Below are positions 18,186 through 27,033 of a stretch of 64,000 bases of DNA, one piece after another; positions within the stretch are counted from its first letter, which is position 1, and each line of letters opens with the position of its first letter. The DNA is from Bacteroidota bacterium. Lineage in GTDB: Bacteria; Bacteroidota; Bacteroidia; Bacteroidales; F082. The notes beneath the pieces are model-generated. The model did no database searches, had not been told where the DNA came from, and was given only the letters and a program-made list of their open reading frames with translations. A program made the translations under genes and the position numbers. The stretch covers positions 11,345 through 75,344 of the forward strand of contig JAEWWJ010000069.1 in NCBI GenBank assembly GCA_023396415.1. Reading direction: 5' to 3'.

Positions 18186-19733
18186 TTAAAATGGTGGAAT
18201 ACCATGTTTTTTCATGGGCACTTCCACTATTTTATCTTTAGATATTTCGAGGGAGTGCATCAACATTCTTCGGGTTTCTGAAGGTTCAATTACTGCGTCA
18301 ACATATCCGTAAGCTGCTGCTACGTATGGATTTGCAAATTTTGTTTTGTATTCCTCTACTTTTTGTTTGCGCATTTCATCAGGGTTTTCGGCGGTCATGA
18401 TTTCCTTGCGGAAAATGATGTTGGCAGCGCCTTCAGGTCCCATAACTGCAATTTCTGCCGTGGGCCAAGCAAACACAAAGTCGGCACGTAAGTGGTTGGA
18501 GCACATGGCGATATAACCTCCACCATAGGCCTTTCGCATGATTACGGTTATTTTTGGAACAGTGGCTTCGGAGTAGGCATAAAGCACTTTGGCACCATGT
18601 CGTATAACACCGGCATGTTCTTGGTCAATTCCGGGCAAATAGCCGGGTAGGTCAACCAAAGTGACAAGCGGAATGTTAAAGGCATCGCAATAGCGAATGA
18701 AACGTGCTGCTTTATCAGATGAATCTACGTCCAAAACACCCGCCAATACCAGAGGTTGATTAGCTACAAAGCCGACAGTTTCGCCGTTAATACGGCCAAA
18801 ACCAATGACAATATTGGCTGCGAAAAGCTCTTGCACTTCAAGGAAATCGGAATTGTCGGCGATGGATCTGATCACATGCCTCACGTCATAAGGTTTCCGT
18901 GGATCGGTGGGTAAAATATTTTCAACCTTATATTCTCTGGTTTTAGGTGCCTTTTTTGGAAAGCGTTCAGCTTTCTTCATATTGTTCCAAGGAATGTAGC
19001 TCATCAAATCTTTAATTTGATCAAAACATTCTTCTTCACTTACAGCAAAAAAATGAGCATTACCGGTGATTTCGGAATGTACGCGTGCTCCACCAAGCTC
19101 CTCCATGCTGATTTCTTCTCCCAAAACTGTTTTAATGACTTCGGGGCCTGTGATAAACATTTTTGAAATGTTCTCTACCACAAAAACAAAATCGGTTAGT
19201 GCGGGTGAATACACGGCACCTCCGGCGCATGGTCCTAAAATAACTGATATTTGAGGAATAACTCCCGATGACTGGGTGTTGCGGTAAAAAATCTCACCAT
19301 AACCGGCCAAGGAGTTGACTCCTTCTTGAATACGCGCGCCCCCCGAATCATTGATACCGATGATGGGAACTTTCAATTTCATGGCGTGATCCATGATTTT
19401 GGTGATTTTTTTCGCGTGCATCCAGCCCAAGGAACCTCCGGCTACAGTAAAATCTTGTGCGTAAATACACACTGGATGACCACTTAAGGTGCCGGTGCCT
19501 GTAATGACTCCATCGCCGGGTAAATATTTCTTGTCCATGTCGAAGTCCTTGGCGGCATGTTCTACAAACAGATCATACTCGTGAAAAGACTTAGGATCGA
19601 GCAACGCAATGATACGTTCACGTGCAGTAAGTTTTCCGATTGACTTCTGTTTTTCGATGGCTTGTTCTCCACCTCCCATCAGTGCGTCGCGCATGCGGCG
19701 CTGTAAATCGCTGGTTTTCTGTTTAATACCCAT
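18186..19733 (-). CDS. Acyl-CoA carboxylase carboxyltransferase subunit (PccB/MmdA family)
   Basis: A 515-residue carboxyltransferase of the crotonase superfamily that moves a carboxyl group between biotin and propionyl-/methylmalonyl-CoA. The N-terminal half has GKLTARERI, GDGVITGTG, INDSGGARIQEGV and GPCAGGAVYSPAL (first oxyanion loop); the C-terminal half has VDLPGYLPGIDQE, RKAYGGGYIAM and MGPEGAANI. These fit PccB/MmdA rather than AccD. In fermentative Bacteroidetes the MmdA form is part of a sodium-pumping methylmalonyl-CoA decarboxylase, whose membrane subunits are not in this window, so direction of the reaction is undecided. Preceded by a strong promoter at 19850-19879. Confidence 0.88.
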   Translation of the reverse strand: MGIKQKTSDLQRRMRDALMGGGEQAIEKQKSIGKLTARERIIALLDPKSFHEYDLFVEHAAKDFDMDKKYLPGDGVITGTGTLSGHPVCIYAQDFTVAGGSLGWMHAKKITKIMDHAMKLKVPIIGINDSGGARIQEGVNSLAGYGEIFYRNTQSSGVIPQISVILGPCAGGAVYSPALTDFVFVVENISKMFITGPEVIKTVLGEEISMEELGGARVHSEITGNAHFFAVSEEECFDQIKDLMSYIPWNNMKKAERFPKKAPKTREYKVENILPTDPRKPYDVRHVIRSIADNSDFLEVQELFAANIVIGFGRINGETVGFVANQPLVLAGVLDVDSSDKAARFIRYCDAFNIPLVTLVDLPGYLPGIDQEHAGVIRHGAKVLYAYSEATVPKITVIMRKAYGGGYIAMCSNHLRADFVFAWPTAEIAVMGPEGAANIIFRKEIMTAENPDEMRKQKVEEYKTKFANPYVAAAYGYVDAVIEPSETRRMLMHSLEISKDKIVEVPMKKHGIPPF

Positions 19734-19962
19734 ATCTGGTTCTTTTAGGTTCTGTGTTGTGCAATTAAATCAAGGAGTGTATTTTTTTAAATACCTGTAA
19801 ATCAATTACATATAAAATAATTTCTGTGCTTAGAACGCGCTGTCTTATGCAAAAATAATTTAATTTGTTTAACGGACAATGTTTCTGTCGGTTGTTTCGT
19901 GGGATAAGAAATGAATCTATGATGAGTTGATTGATTCACAAGAACTTAATTTTTGAATATCC
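19734..19962. other. Leader region of the carboxyltransferase gene
   Basis: No open reading frame is convincing here. The stretch holds the minus-strand promoter at 19850-19879 and a roughly 110-base 5' leader that is very AT-rich. I did not find a convincing hairpin or riboswitch in the leader. Confidence 0.4.
19850..19879 (-). promoter_or_regulatory. Promoter of carboxyltransferase/biotin-carrier genes
   Basis: On the minus strand TTG (complement 19879-19877), a 19-base spacer and TATTTTTG (complement 19857-19850) match the Bacteroidetes promoter consensus fully. Confidence 0.7.
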
Positions 19963-19963
19963 T

Positions 19964-19998
19964 CAAAAAAAACATCCATTGCCAATTGGCAACGGATG
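19964..19998 (-). terminator. Rho-independent terminator after the T9SS-cargo gene
   Basis: In the minus-strand transcript the arms CATCCGTTGCCAA and TTGGCAATGGATG (19998-19973, one GU pair) are followed directly by nine U residues (19972-19964). Confidence 0.85.
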
Positions 19999-20062
19999 CT
20001 TGATTATATTAAATAGCATTTAACTGAAAATCAATGAACTCGAGGGTTCATTGTTATTGCAT

Positions 20063-20806
20063 TTATTTTTTTATGATCAATTTTTTACTTACAACACTCT
20101 GGTTGTCAATAATCAAAGAGTAAAAATAAACACCTTCTTTTAAATGATCTACTGCTATTCTAACTTTTCCCGAGCTTTGTTCGATTTTTTGTTCGGCGAG
20201 CGTTTGTCCAACAAGGTTTACAATTTTAACCTTTGCTTGCTGTGTGCCGGTAGGAAAAGAAAAGTCAAAGTTTACGGCAGTTGTGGCCGGATTGGGATAG
20301 GCGTTGCTAAATTGTACGCTTTCTTTCCAGCTGTCAAGTGAAGAAGGCGTAATGCGAAAGTTTACAATAAATGAAACTTTATCATCATGATTTGATTCAG
20401 GGAAGAATACGTATTCAATTTTTGAAATACCCAAATGACTCTTAGGCTCGTAGTGACCTGAAAATACACCCTCACCAGTCATTTGTCCGGCTCCAATGGG
20501 CATTGTTGATGTTGAATTGTCAACAAATGGCGGGTAGCAAGCATCCCAGCAAAAATAATTTTTGCTGCCAGTTACTGTGTCGTGGTTGATGCGTTGCGCA
20601 AACACTTCAACAGCCCTGTCGGAATTGTTTTTGATTTGGGCGTGAGCAACAATTTCGTAGAAGGGGTCATCTGATAATTCTCCGTTGATGTCAACGGTGA
20701 CTCCATTTTCAAGAACCTGTCCTTGGTAAACAATAGACAGCGTTTGAGCCTGAACGACTCCCATTGAAATGAGCGCAAAAAATAATGTAAGTAGTGTTTT
20801 ATTCAT
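20063..20806 (-). CDS. Secreted protein with T9SS type A sorting domain
   Basis: A 247-residue exported protein of unknown function. A clear signal peptide (MNKTLLTLFFALISMGVVQA, about 1-20) is followed by a beta-rich domain of about 145 residues containing an odd Cys pair (FCWDACYPPF near residue 80) and then a C-terminal Por-secretion sorting domain of about 80 residues (starts near YPNPATTAVNF, ends KKLIIKK). The sorting domain directs passage through the type IX secretion system and usually attachment to the cell surface. Monocistronic: it has its own terminator and is not in an obvious operon. I do not recognise the N-terminal domain. Confidence 0.82.
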   Translation of the reverse strand: MNKTLLTLFFALISMGVVQAQTLSIVYQGQVLENGVTVDINGELSDDPFYEIVAHAQIKNNSDRAVEVFAQRINHDTVTGSKNYFCWDACYPPFVDNSTSTMPIGAGQMTGEGVFSGHYEPKSHLGISKIEYVFFPESNHDDKVSFIVNFRITPSSLDSWKESVQFSNAYPNPATTAVNFDFSFPTGTQQAKVKIVNLVGQTLAEQKIEQSSGKVRIAVDHLKEGVYFYSLIIDNQSVVSKKLIIKK

Positions 20807-20916
20807 AGTCTAATTTTTTTATGTTATTCTACAATTATCGTGCTAAATTAGTCATTTTTACAAGTATCCAGACAAGTTGTTTTGTTTTTTGGTTGCATCT
20901 TATTTGAGGTATTTTG

Positions 20917-22926
20917 CTAAAAAAGTCCGGTGATGAGTTGATCTTCAACTTCATTTGGCATGGTGACTCTCAGATTTGGTTCCATTTGCATGGCCCGCAA
21001 AATCGCAAAGTTAGCTTCTTTGTTCCGGGCCCAACTCCTTCGGGCAATGCCGTTGTTGACATCCCAATGTAGCATTTTTCTTAGTTTTTGATCGGCCTCT
21101 TTTGTTCCGTCTAAAACCATTCCAAAGCCTCCATTGATGACTTCGCCCCAGCCAACGCCACCGCCATTGTGAATGGAAACCCAGGTGGCACCTCTGAAAG
21201 CATCGCCAATTACATTTTGAATGGCCATATCGGCAGTAAAGGCCGAGCCATCATATATATTGGATGTTTCGCGATAAGGGGAGTCGGTTCCGCTCACATC
21301 GTGGTGATCGCGACCCAGAATGATGTACGAGGAAATTTTGCCCTCTCCGATAGCGCGGTTGAAAGCGGCTGCTATTTTTATGCGGCCTTCAGCATCTGCG
21401 TATAAAATGCGGGCCTGAGAACCCACCACAAGATTGTTTTTGTGCGCTTCTTTGATCCAATGAATGTTATCCGAAAGTTGTTGCTTAATCTCTTCGGGAG
21501 CAGTAAGATACATTTCCTCTAATACTTCACAAGCAATTTGATCAGTGAGGATAAGGTCATCGGGCTTGGACGAAGCGCAAACCCAGCGGAAAGGGCCAAA
21601 ACCATAGTCGAAGCATAGTGGTCCCATTATATCTTGCACGTAGGATGGATATTTGAAACTGCCATCAGCCTTGCTGATATTGGCACCGGCCCTTTGACTT
21701 TCGAGCAAAAAGGCGTTGCCATAATCGAAGAAATAGGTGCCCTGACTGCAAAGTTGGTTGATGGCATCTACCTGTCGGCGAAGTGATTGCTGGACTTTTT
21801 CTTTAAAAAGTGCCGGTTGGTGTGCCATCATTTCATTTGATTCTTGGTAAGACAGCCCAACAGGATAGTAACCTCCAGACCATGGATTGTGCAATGAGGT
21901 TTGGTCGCTTCCCATATCCACAACGATGTTGCGCTCGGCCAATCGTTCCCAAAGGTCAACAATATTTCCCAAGAAAGCGATGGAATGGGGTTGGTTTTTC
22001 TTCTGCCAAAGCAATGCAGCATCAATAGCTCCGTCCACTTGATCAATCACCTCGTCCACCCAGCCTTGTTCAAAGCGTTTGTGGGCGGCTTTGGGGTTGA
22101 TTTCGGCAGTAATGCTTACCACGCCTGCTATGTTTCCGGCTTTGGGCTGTGCACCGCTCATTCCACCAAGTCCGGAAGTGATGAATAATTTTATTCCGCC
22201 TTGATGCCGCGGATGGTGTTGCATTCGAGAGGCGTTAAGCACTGTGATTGTAGTTCCATGCACGATGCCCTGAGGGCCAATGTACATGAATGATCCTGCT
22301 GTCATTTGCCCGTATTGTGAAACGCCAAGTGCGTTAAATTTTTCCCAATCATCAGGTTTTGAGTAGTTTGGAATCACCATGCCATTGGTGACCACCACTC
22401 TTGGAGCTTCTTTGGACGATGGAAACAATCCCATTGGATGTCCGGAATAAAGTGCAAGTGTTTGCTCATCGTTCATGGTGGCAAGGTATTTCATGCACAA
22501 AAGATATTGTGCCCAGTTTTGAAACACTGCACCATTGCCTCCATAGGTAATGAGCTCGTGAGGGTGTTGGGCTACGGCTTCATCTAAGTTGTTACTCAAC
22601 ATCAGCATAATGGCTGCTGCTTGTTTGGATTGATGCGGAAATGCTTCAATATCACGTGCATAGATTGGGTATTCAGGCCTAAACCTATACATATATATTC
22701 TTCCGAAGTTGCGTAATTCTTCGGCGAATTCGGGAGCCAATGTGGCATGATGCTTTTGTGGAAAATAGCGCAAGGCATTCCTAAGAGCCAGCTCCTTTTC
22801 TTTATTTGTTAGAATGTCTTTTCTATTTGGGGCATGATTGATGGTTGCGTCTAAAGTTTTTTTCTTTGGAAGTTCATCGGGAATGCCTTGTAGGATAGCG
22901 CTGCGAAATTCGTTTAAATCGTGCAT
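20917..22926 (-). CDS. hutU: Urocanate hydratase
   Basis: Cytoplasmic NAD-dependent urocanase converting urocanate to imidazolonepropionate, step two of histidine degradation. The 669-residue product is the long form found in Bacteroidetes. Family motifs: LITYGGNGAVFQNW (about residue 125), SGLGGMSGAQPKA (about 252), and the active-site Cys block GPLCFDYGFGPFRWVCAS near residue 440, with NGGGVGWGE near 600. No hutH, hutI or formiminotransferase gene is adjacent, so the remaining steps must be encoded elsewhere. A TAACTTTG -7 element lies 24 bases upstream of the ATG. Confidence 0.96.
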   Translation of the reverse strand: MHDLNEFRSAILQGIPDELPKKKTLDATINHAPNRKDILTNKEKELALRNALRYFPQKHHATLAPEFAEELRNFGRIYMYRFRPEYPIYARDIEAFPHQSKQAAAIMLMLSNNLDEAVAQHPHELITYGGNGAVFQNWAQYLLCMKYLATMNDEQTLALYSGHPMGLFPSSKEAPRVVVTNGMVIPNYSKPDDWEKFNALGVSQYGQMTAGSFMYIGPQGIVHGTTITVLNASRMQHHPRHQGGIKLFITSGLGGMSGAQPKAGNIAGVVSITAEINPKAAHKRFEQGWVDEVIDQVDGAIDAALLWQKKNQPHSIAFLGNIVDLWERLAERNIVVDMGSDQTSLHNPWSGGYYPVGLSYQESNEMMAHQPALFKEKVQQSLRRQVDAINQLCSQGTYFFDYGNAFLLESQRAGANISKADGSFKYPSYVQDIMGPLCFDYGFGPFRWVCASSKPDDLILTDQIACEVLEEMYLTAPEEIKQQLSDNIHWIKEAHKNNLVVGSQARILYADAEGRIKIAAAFNRAIGEGKISSYIILGRDHHDVSGTDSPYRETSNIYDGSAFTADMAIQNVIGDAFRGATWVSIHNGGGVGWGEVINGGFGMVLDGTKEADQKLRKMLHWDVNNGIARRSWARNKEANFAILRAMQMEPNLRVTMPNEVEDQLITGLF

Positions 22927-22949
22927 GGAGATAGGATTTATTGGAACGA

Positions 22950-22957
22950 CAAAGTTA
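22950..22957 (-). promoter_or_regulatory. hutU: Putative -7 element of hutU
   Basis: The minus strand reads TAACTTTG, an exact TAnnTTTG match, 24 bases before the ATG. No TTG lies at the usual distance upstream. Confidence 0.45.
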
Positions 22958-22991
22958 GCCTTTTTCTACTTTCATGCGGGATTCAACCGAT

Positions 22992-23591
22992 CTAAAACTT
23001 GCCTTCCGATCGTTTGAGAAGCTGAAACAGAAACTCTCTTGCTCTAAAAAGTTGTGCTTTTACCGTACCCAACGGAAGGTGCATTTTGTCAGCAATTTCT
23101 TCATAACTCATTTCTTCAAAATAGCGCATTTCAATCAAGCTGCGATAGTGGGGCTTCAGTTTTTCAATCACCTGACGTACTATTATAAGTTTTTGTTTGT
23201 GGATGATGGTAGCTTCCGGATCGGGATTGCCATCAGGCAGTTGAAAACCAATGTTGTTGCTTTGTTCCTTTTGAGAAAGGCTAACGGTTTGGAGTTTGTT
23301 ACGACGTTGAAAATCAATACAGTTGTTGGTGGCAATGCGAAAAAGCCAGGTGCTGAAACCGAAATCGGGAGTATATTGGTGCAGTTTATTAAAAGCTTTT
23401 CCAAAAGCCTCAATGGTGCAATCTTCCGCATCATATGGGTTGCCGGTCATTTTGAGCATCAAATAGTACACCGGCTCGCGATAAAGTTGCAGCAATTGGG
23501 CAAAAGCAGACTGATCTTTATGGTTCAAAGCACGCTGAATTAATTCAAAATCTCTTTGGCCTTTTTCAGTAAGATTATGATTTACATCCAT
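22992..23591 (-). CDS. ECF-type RNA polymerase sigma factor
   Basis: A 199-residue extracytoplasmic-function sigma factor. Region 2 (about residues 22-90) includes NPYDAEDCTIEAF and FSTWLFRIATN; region 4 (about 135-190) has SYEEIADKMHLPLGTVKAQLFRAR, the helix-turn-helix that reads the -35 element. No anti-sigma gene follows; the next gene is hutU, in the same direction but with its own -7 element. Its start overlaps the end of the upstream glycosyltransferase gene by 10 bases, so the two are probably cotranscribed. The regulon cannot be predicted from the sequence. Confidence 0.92.
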   Translation of the reverse strand: MDVNHNLTEKGQRDFELIQRALNHKDQSAFAQLLQLYREPVYYLMLKMTGNPYDAEDCTIEAFGKAFNKLHQYTPDFGFSTWLFRIATNNCIDFQRRNKLQTVSLSQKEQSNNIGFQLPDGNPDPEATIIHKQKLIIVRQVIEKLKPHYRSLIEMRYFEEMSYEEIADKMHLPLGTVKAQLFRAREFLFQLLKRSEGKF

Positions 23592-24754
23592 TTAGATGGT
23601 TTTGTCAAAACATTTAAAACCAACAGCAAGGGGTTAAAAATAATAAAAAACAACTCAGCGAAAGGGGTAAAAACAAATAGAAATTTTTCATTCAGCTTGG
23701 AGGCACTCTTGCCAAACACCACCAATTGGTTGATGTATCGAAAAGCAAAAAAGGCAACAGGAAACACCCAGTGGACAGGTAGAAAAAATAGCCAAACCAT
23801 TGTAGCATAAAATGATAGCTGGGTAAAAGAATACAAAGCCAGTTGGAGTTGAATACCCGAACGGTAGTGTTTGCCTGTGGAAAGATGGCGGCGTTTTTGC
23901 CTTATCCATGAATTGAAGGTTGGTTTGGCCTCAGAAAATGTTATAGATTCTTTACTGATTTCAACAGCTGTATTTTTTTTGTTGGCCACTTGCTGAACAA
24001 ACAAATCGTCGTCGCCCGAAGGAATGTTGTAATGTGCAATAAAACCTTTGTTGTTCATAAACAAACTTTTATGATATGAAAGGTTGCGACCAACTGCCAT
24101 ATAGGGCCTTCGTGCAAGTGCTTTAGACAGGTAAAGCATAGCGATTTGCAAGGTATCGAATTGTTGTAAAAAGCCCAATACGCCTCCCTTTTTTTGGTGC
24201 GCACCATAACCAATAACGATTTCAATTCCAGGGCCATAATTTCGAACCATGCTTTTGATCCATTGGTTGGAAGTGGGGTGGCAGTCGGCATCGGTGAGCA
24301 AAAGAATTTCATTTTTTGCCGATTTAATTCCTAAACTCAACGGGAATTTTTTGCCTTGAAAAAAGTTGAGGTTTTGCCTAATGTGCACAACATTGAGCTT
24401 GGGTTCAAGCCGTGCCAAATCAATCAGCAGCTCTTCGGTGCCGTCATCGGAGGAGTCGTTTACTACCACTACCTCATAGTTTGGATAGTCTTGATACAAA
24501 ATGTAGGGAAGGTTTTTTTCGAGTTCAAGCACCGCGTTGCGTGCCGAAATCACCACTGAAACCGGTGGCCATTTTTGCTCAGATTCGGATTTATCCTTCT
24601 TTTTATGGAAGGCCAGGCGAGAAAACAATCCCCAGTAAAAAACCAATTGCACCATGAGCGATAAAGTTATCGCCCCTAAAACAATGGTAGTAAGCAAGTT
24701 GAATTGAAGGTCTATTAACACAGGCTGCTTTATTGAGACTGCAAAAATATCCAA
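23582..24754 (-). CDS. Membrane-anchored family 2 glycosyltransferase
   Basis: A 390-residue GT2 enzyme. An N-terminal membrane segment (about 20-44) is followed by the GT-A catalytic domain: PPVSVVISARN, NDSSDDGTEE (nucleotide binding, near 100), TDADCH (the metal-binding DxD, near 155), SGDDDLF (near 255) and QKRRHLST (the QxxRW-like acceptor motif, near 290). Two or three hydrophobic segments close the protein. It should use a nucleotide sugar on the cytoplasmic face; donor and acceptor are unknown. The ATG at 24754 lies just behind a minus-strand TAAATTTG element. Confidence 0.88.
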   Translation of the reverse strand: MDIFAVSIKQPVLIDLQFNLLTTIVLGAITLSLMVQLVFYWGLFSRLAFHKKKDKSESEQKWPPVSVVISARNAVLELEKNLPYILYQDYPNYEVVVVNDSSDDGTEELLIDLARLEPKLNVVHIRQNLNFFQGKKFPLSLGIKSAKNEILLLTDADCHPTSNQWIKSMVRNYGPGIEIVIGYGAHQKKGGVLGFLQQFDTLQIAMLYLSKALARRPYMAVGRNLSYHKSLFMNNKGFIAHYNIPSGDDDLFVQQVANKKNTAVEISKESITFSEAKPTFNSWIRQKRRHLSTGKHYRSGIQLQLALYSFTQLSFYATMVWLFFLPVHWVFPVAFFAFRYINQLVVFGKSASKLNEKFLFVFTPFAELFFIIFNPLLLVLNVLTKPSKWM

Positions 24755-24770
24755 TCTTTGGGATTTGCTT

Positions 24771-24788
24771 TATCTTTGCTCAAATTTA
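24771..24788. promoter_or_regulatory. Overlapping divergent -7 elements for tgt and the glycosyltransferase
   Basis: TATCTTTG (plus, 24771-24778) points to tgt and TAAATTTG (minus, 24788-24781) points to the glycosyltransferase; both match TAnnTTTG exactly and lie two bases apart in opposite directions. No good -33 TTG was found for either. Confidence 0.5.
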
Positions 24789-24794
24789 GATTGG

Positions 24795-25925
24795 ATGGAT
24801 TTTAAAATTGAAGGCAGAGATACCAAAAGTTCAGCGCGGGCAGGGGTGATCGTCACAGACCATGGCACAATTCAAACCCCTATTTTTATGCCTGTTGGAA
24901 CTGCCGGCACGGTGAAAGCGGTGCATCTTCGTGAGTTAAAAGACGACATTGAGGCCCAGATTATTTTAGGAAACACCTATCATCTGTATCTGAGGCCCGG
25001 CCTCGATATTTTGCACCAGGCCGGTGGACTGCATCATTTCAATGGTTGGGACCGTCCTTTTTTGACGGATAGTGGTGGATATCAGGTTTATTCCTTGAGT
25101 GCAAGACGAAAACTTAACGAGGAAGGTGTAACATTTCAGTCGCATATTGATGGAAGCAGGCATCATTTTACTCCTGAAAGGGTGATGGACATCCAACGAA
25201 AAATTGGTGCCGACATCATCATGGCTTTCGATGAGTGTACGCCATATCCATGTGATTATGAATATGCCGTCAAATCTACAGCCATCACGCACCAATGGCT
25301 GGGTCGGTGTTTTCAACGTTTCAATGAAACGCCACCCCTTTACGGCCACAACCAGGCACTTTTCCCAATTGTGCAAGGAAGCACTTACCACGACCTGCGC
25401 AAGCTTTCAGCCGAAACCATTGCATCTTTTCATGCCGATGGAAACGCCATAGGAGGCTTGTCGGTTGGCGAACCGGCAGAAATTATGTACGAAATCACTG
25501 CAATGGTTTGCAACATACTTCCTGTTGACAAACCACGCTATCTCATGGGTGTTGGCACTCCCGCAAATATTATTGAAAGTATTGCCCTTGGCGTGGATAT
25601 GTTTGATTGTGTAATGCCCACCCGAAATGGACGAAATGGCATGCTTTTTACCAGCGAAGGGATCATCAATATAAAAAACGAAAAATGGAAAAGCGATTTT
25701 AGCTCCATTGATCCTGCCGGACAGCAATTTGTGGATCACCAATACAGCAAAGCGTATCTGCGTCATCTTTTTGCAGCCAAAGAAATGCTGGGAAGCATGG
25801 TGGCCAGTGTTCATAATCTCGGGTTCTACTTGTGGTTGGTTAAGGAAGCCAGAACACATATCATTGCAGGCGATTTTGCAACCTGGAAAAATCAAATTGT
25901 ACCCCGTTTGATGCAACGATTATAA
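24795..25925 (+). CDS. tgt: tRNA-guanine transglycosylase
   Basis: Exchanges G34 for preQ1 in GUN-anticodon tRNAs during queuosine synthesis. The 376-residue product (start MDFKIEGRD at 24795; a ten-codon in-frame extension is rejected because it overlaps the -7 element) carries FMPVGTAGTVK, ILGNTYHLYLRPG, the catalytic-Asp region FLTDSGGYQVYSL, GGLSVGEP and the nucleophile Asp segment MFDCVMPTRNGRNG. The zinc ligands usually found near residue 300 (CxCxxC) are not evident; the region reads KNEKWKSDFSSIDPAG, which I recall as typical for Bacteroidetes Tgt lacking that site. It heads a plus-strand operon with the permease gene 2 bases downstream. Confidence 0.95.
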   Translation: MDFKIEGRDTKSSARAGVIVTDHGTIQTPIFMPVGTAGTVKAVHLRELKDDIEAQIILGNTYHLYLRPGLDILHQAGGLHHFNGWDRPFLTDSGGYQVYSLSARRKLNEEGVTFQSHIDGSRHHFTPERVMDIQRKIGADIIMAFDECTPYPCDYEYAVKSTAITHQWLGRCFQRFNETPPLYGHNQALFPIVQGSTYHDLRKLSAETIASFHADGNAIGGLSVGEPAEIMYEITAMVCNILPVDKPRYLMGVGTPANIIESIALGVDMFDCVMPTRNGRNGMLFTSEGIINIKNEKWKSDFSSIDPAGQQFVDHQYSKAYLRHLFAAKEMLGSMVASVHNLGFYLWLVKEARTHIIAGDFATWKNQIVPRLMQRL

Positions 25926-25927
25926 TT

Positions 25928-27004
25928 ATGAAACTGATTGATTGGTACATCTTTAAGAAATTTATTGGGACATTTGTTTATGCCATCTCCTTGCTGATTA
26001 TCATTGTAATTATCTTCGACATCAGTGAAAATATTGACGATTTTTTAAAAAACAACGCACCGGTTAAAGCCATCATTTTCGATTACTACCTCAATTTTAT
26101 ACCTCATTTTATCAACCTTTTTGTCTATCTTTTTACCTTTATTTCTGTCATTTTCTTTACCTCCAAAATGGCCGGCGACACTGAAATTATTGCCATTTTG
26201 AGCAGTGGAATCAGCTTTTGGCGCATGTTGCGACCTTATCTTTTAGCTTCTTTGATGTTGGCATTTTTTTCGGCCTACCTTGGCAATTTCCTCATCCCTA
26301 AAACCAATGAAGTGAGGCGCGCTTTCAAAAACACCTATATGGAGAATCTCTATAAGGACCGAAACCGCAATATCCATCTGCAAATTGAAAAGGGGGTTTT
26401 TGTGTATGTTGAAAGCTACAACAGCACTCAGCATGTGGGTTACAGGTTTACCCTTGAACAATACAACGAACAGGAACTGTTTTATAAACTAACGGGCGAC
26501 CGCATTGAACGTGATGCCGCCGACAGCCTTTGGAGTATCTACACCTATGTGGAGCGGCGCATCAACGGAGCAAATGAAAGTATTATTAAAGGTGCAAAGC
26601 TTGACACCGTATTGAATCTGAAAACCACCGATCTTTATGAGATCAAAGAAGATTTTGAGGTGATGAATTTTTGGGAGCTGAGGGAACATATCAGCAGCGA
26701 AAAAAGCAAAGGTAACGACAATGTGATATTGTATGAGGTCGAGATGAACAAACGTTTGGCTTCGCCGGCGGCCATTCTCATTCTCACTTTTATAGGTGTA
26801 GCCCTCTCGAGCCGAAAGGTGCGCGGTGGCATCGGCGTTCATCTAGGAGCCGGAATTGCCATCACTTTCTCTTATATTTTGTTTATGCAGATTTCAACTG
26901 TTTTTGCTACTTATGGCGACCTTTCGCCTGCCATTGCAGCTTGGATACCCAATATTTTCTTTGCAATTGTTGGTATTTATCTCGTTCGTCAAGCACCGAA
27001 ATAG
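25928..27004 (+). CDS. LptF/LptG-family lipopolysaccharide export permease
   Basis: Inner-membrane component of the LPS transporter (YjgP/YjgQ family), which works with the LptB ATPase to pull LPS toward the outer membrane. The 358-residue product has the expected layout: membrane segments near 12-32, 52-78 and 96-118, a large periplasmic beta-jellyroll region (about 120-265), then three more segments from about 275. KLIDWYIFKKF at the start and MNKRLASPAAILILTFIG after the periplasmic part are family-typical. Whether it is LptF or LptG is unresolved. Confidence 0.9.
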   Translation: MKLIDWYIFKKFIGTFVYAISLLIIIVIIFDISENIDDFLKNNAPVKAIIFDYYLNFIPHFINLFVYLFTFISVIFFTSKMAGDTEIIAILSSGISFWRMLRPYLLASLMLAFFSAYLGNFLIPKTNEVRRAFKNTYMENLYKDRNRNIHLQIEKGVFVYVESYNSTQHVGYRFTLEQYNEQELFYKLTGDRIERDAADSLWSIYTYVERRINGANESIIKGAKLDTVLNLKTTDLYEIKEDFEVMNFWELREHISSEKSKGNDNVILYEVEMNKRLASPAAILILTFIGVALSSRKVRGGIGVHLGAGIAITFSYILFMQISTVFATYGDLSPAIAAWIPNIFFAIVGIYLVRQAPK

Positions 27005-27033
27005 TGAATTATTATTTTTAAATCATTGATTAT

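Noticed and set aside
22974..23543. 189-codon open frame opposite the ECF sigma gene
   Set aside because: It is the complement of a well-conserved sigma factor and shows no recognisable protein features.
25407..25916. 169-codon open frame opposite tgt
   Set aside because: Antisense to conserved tgt motifs; composition typical of a shadow frame.
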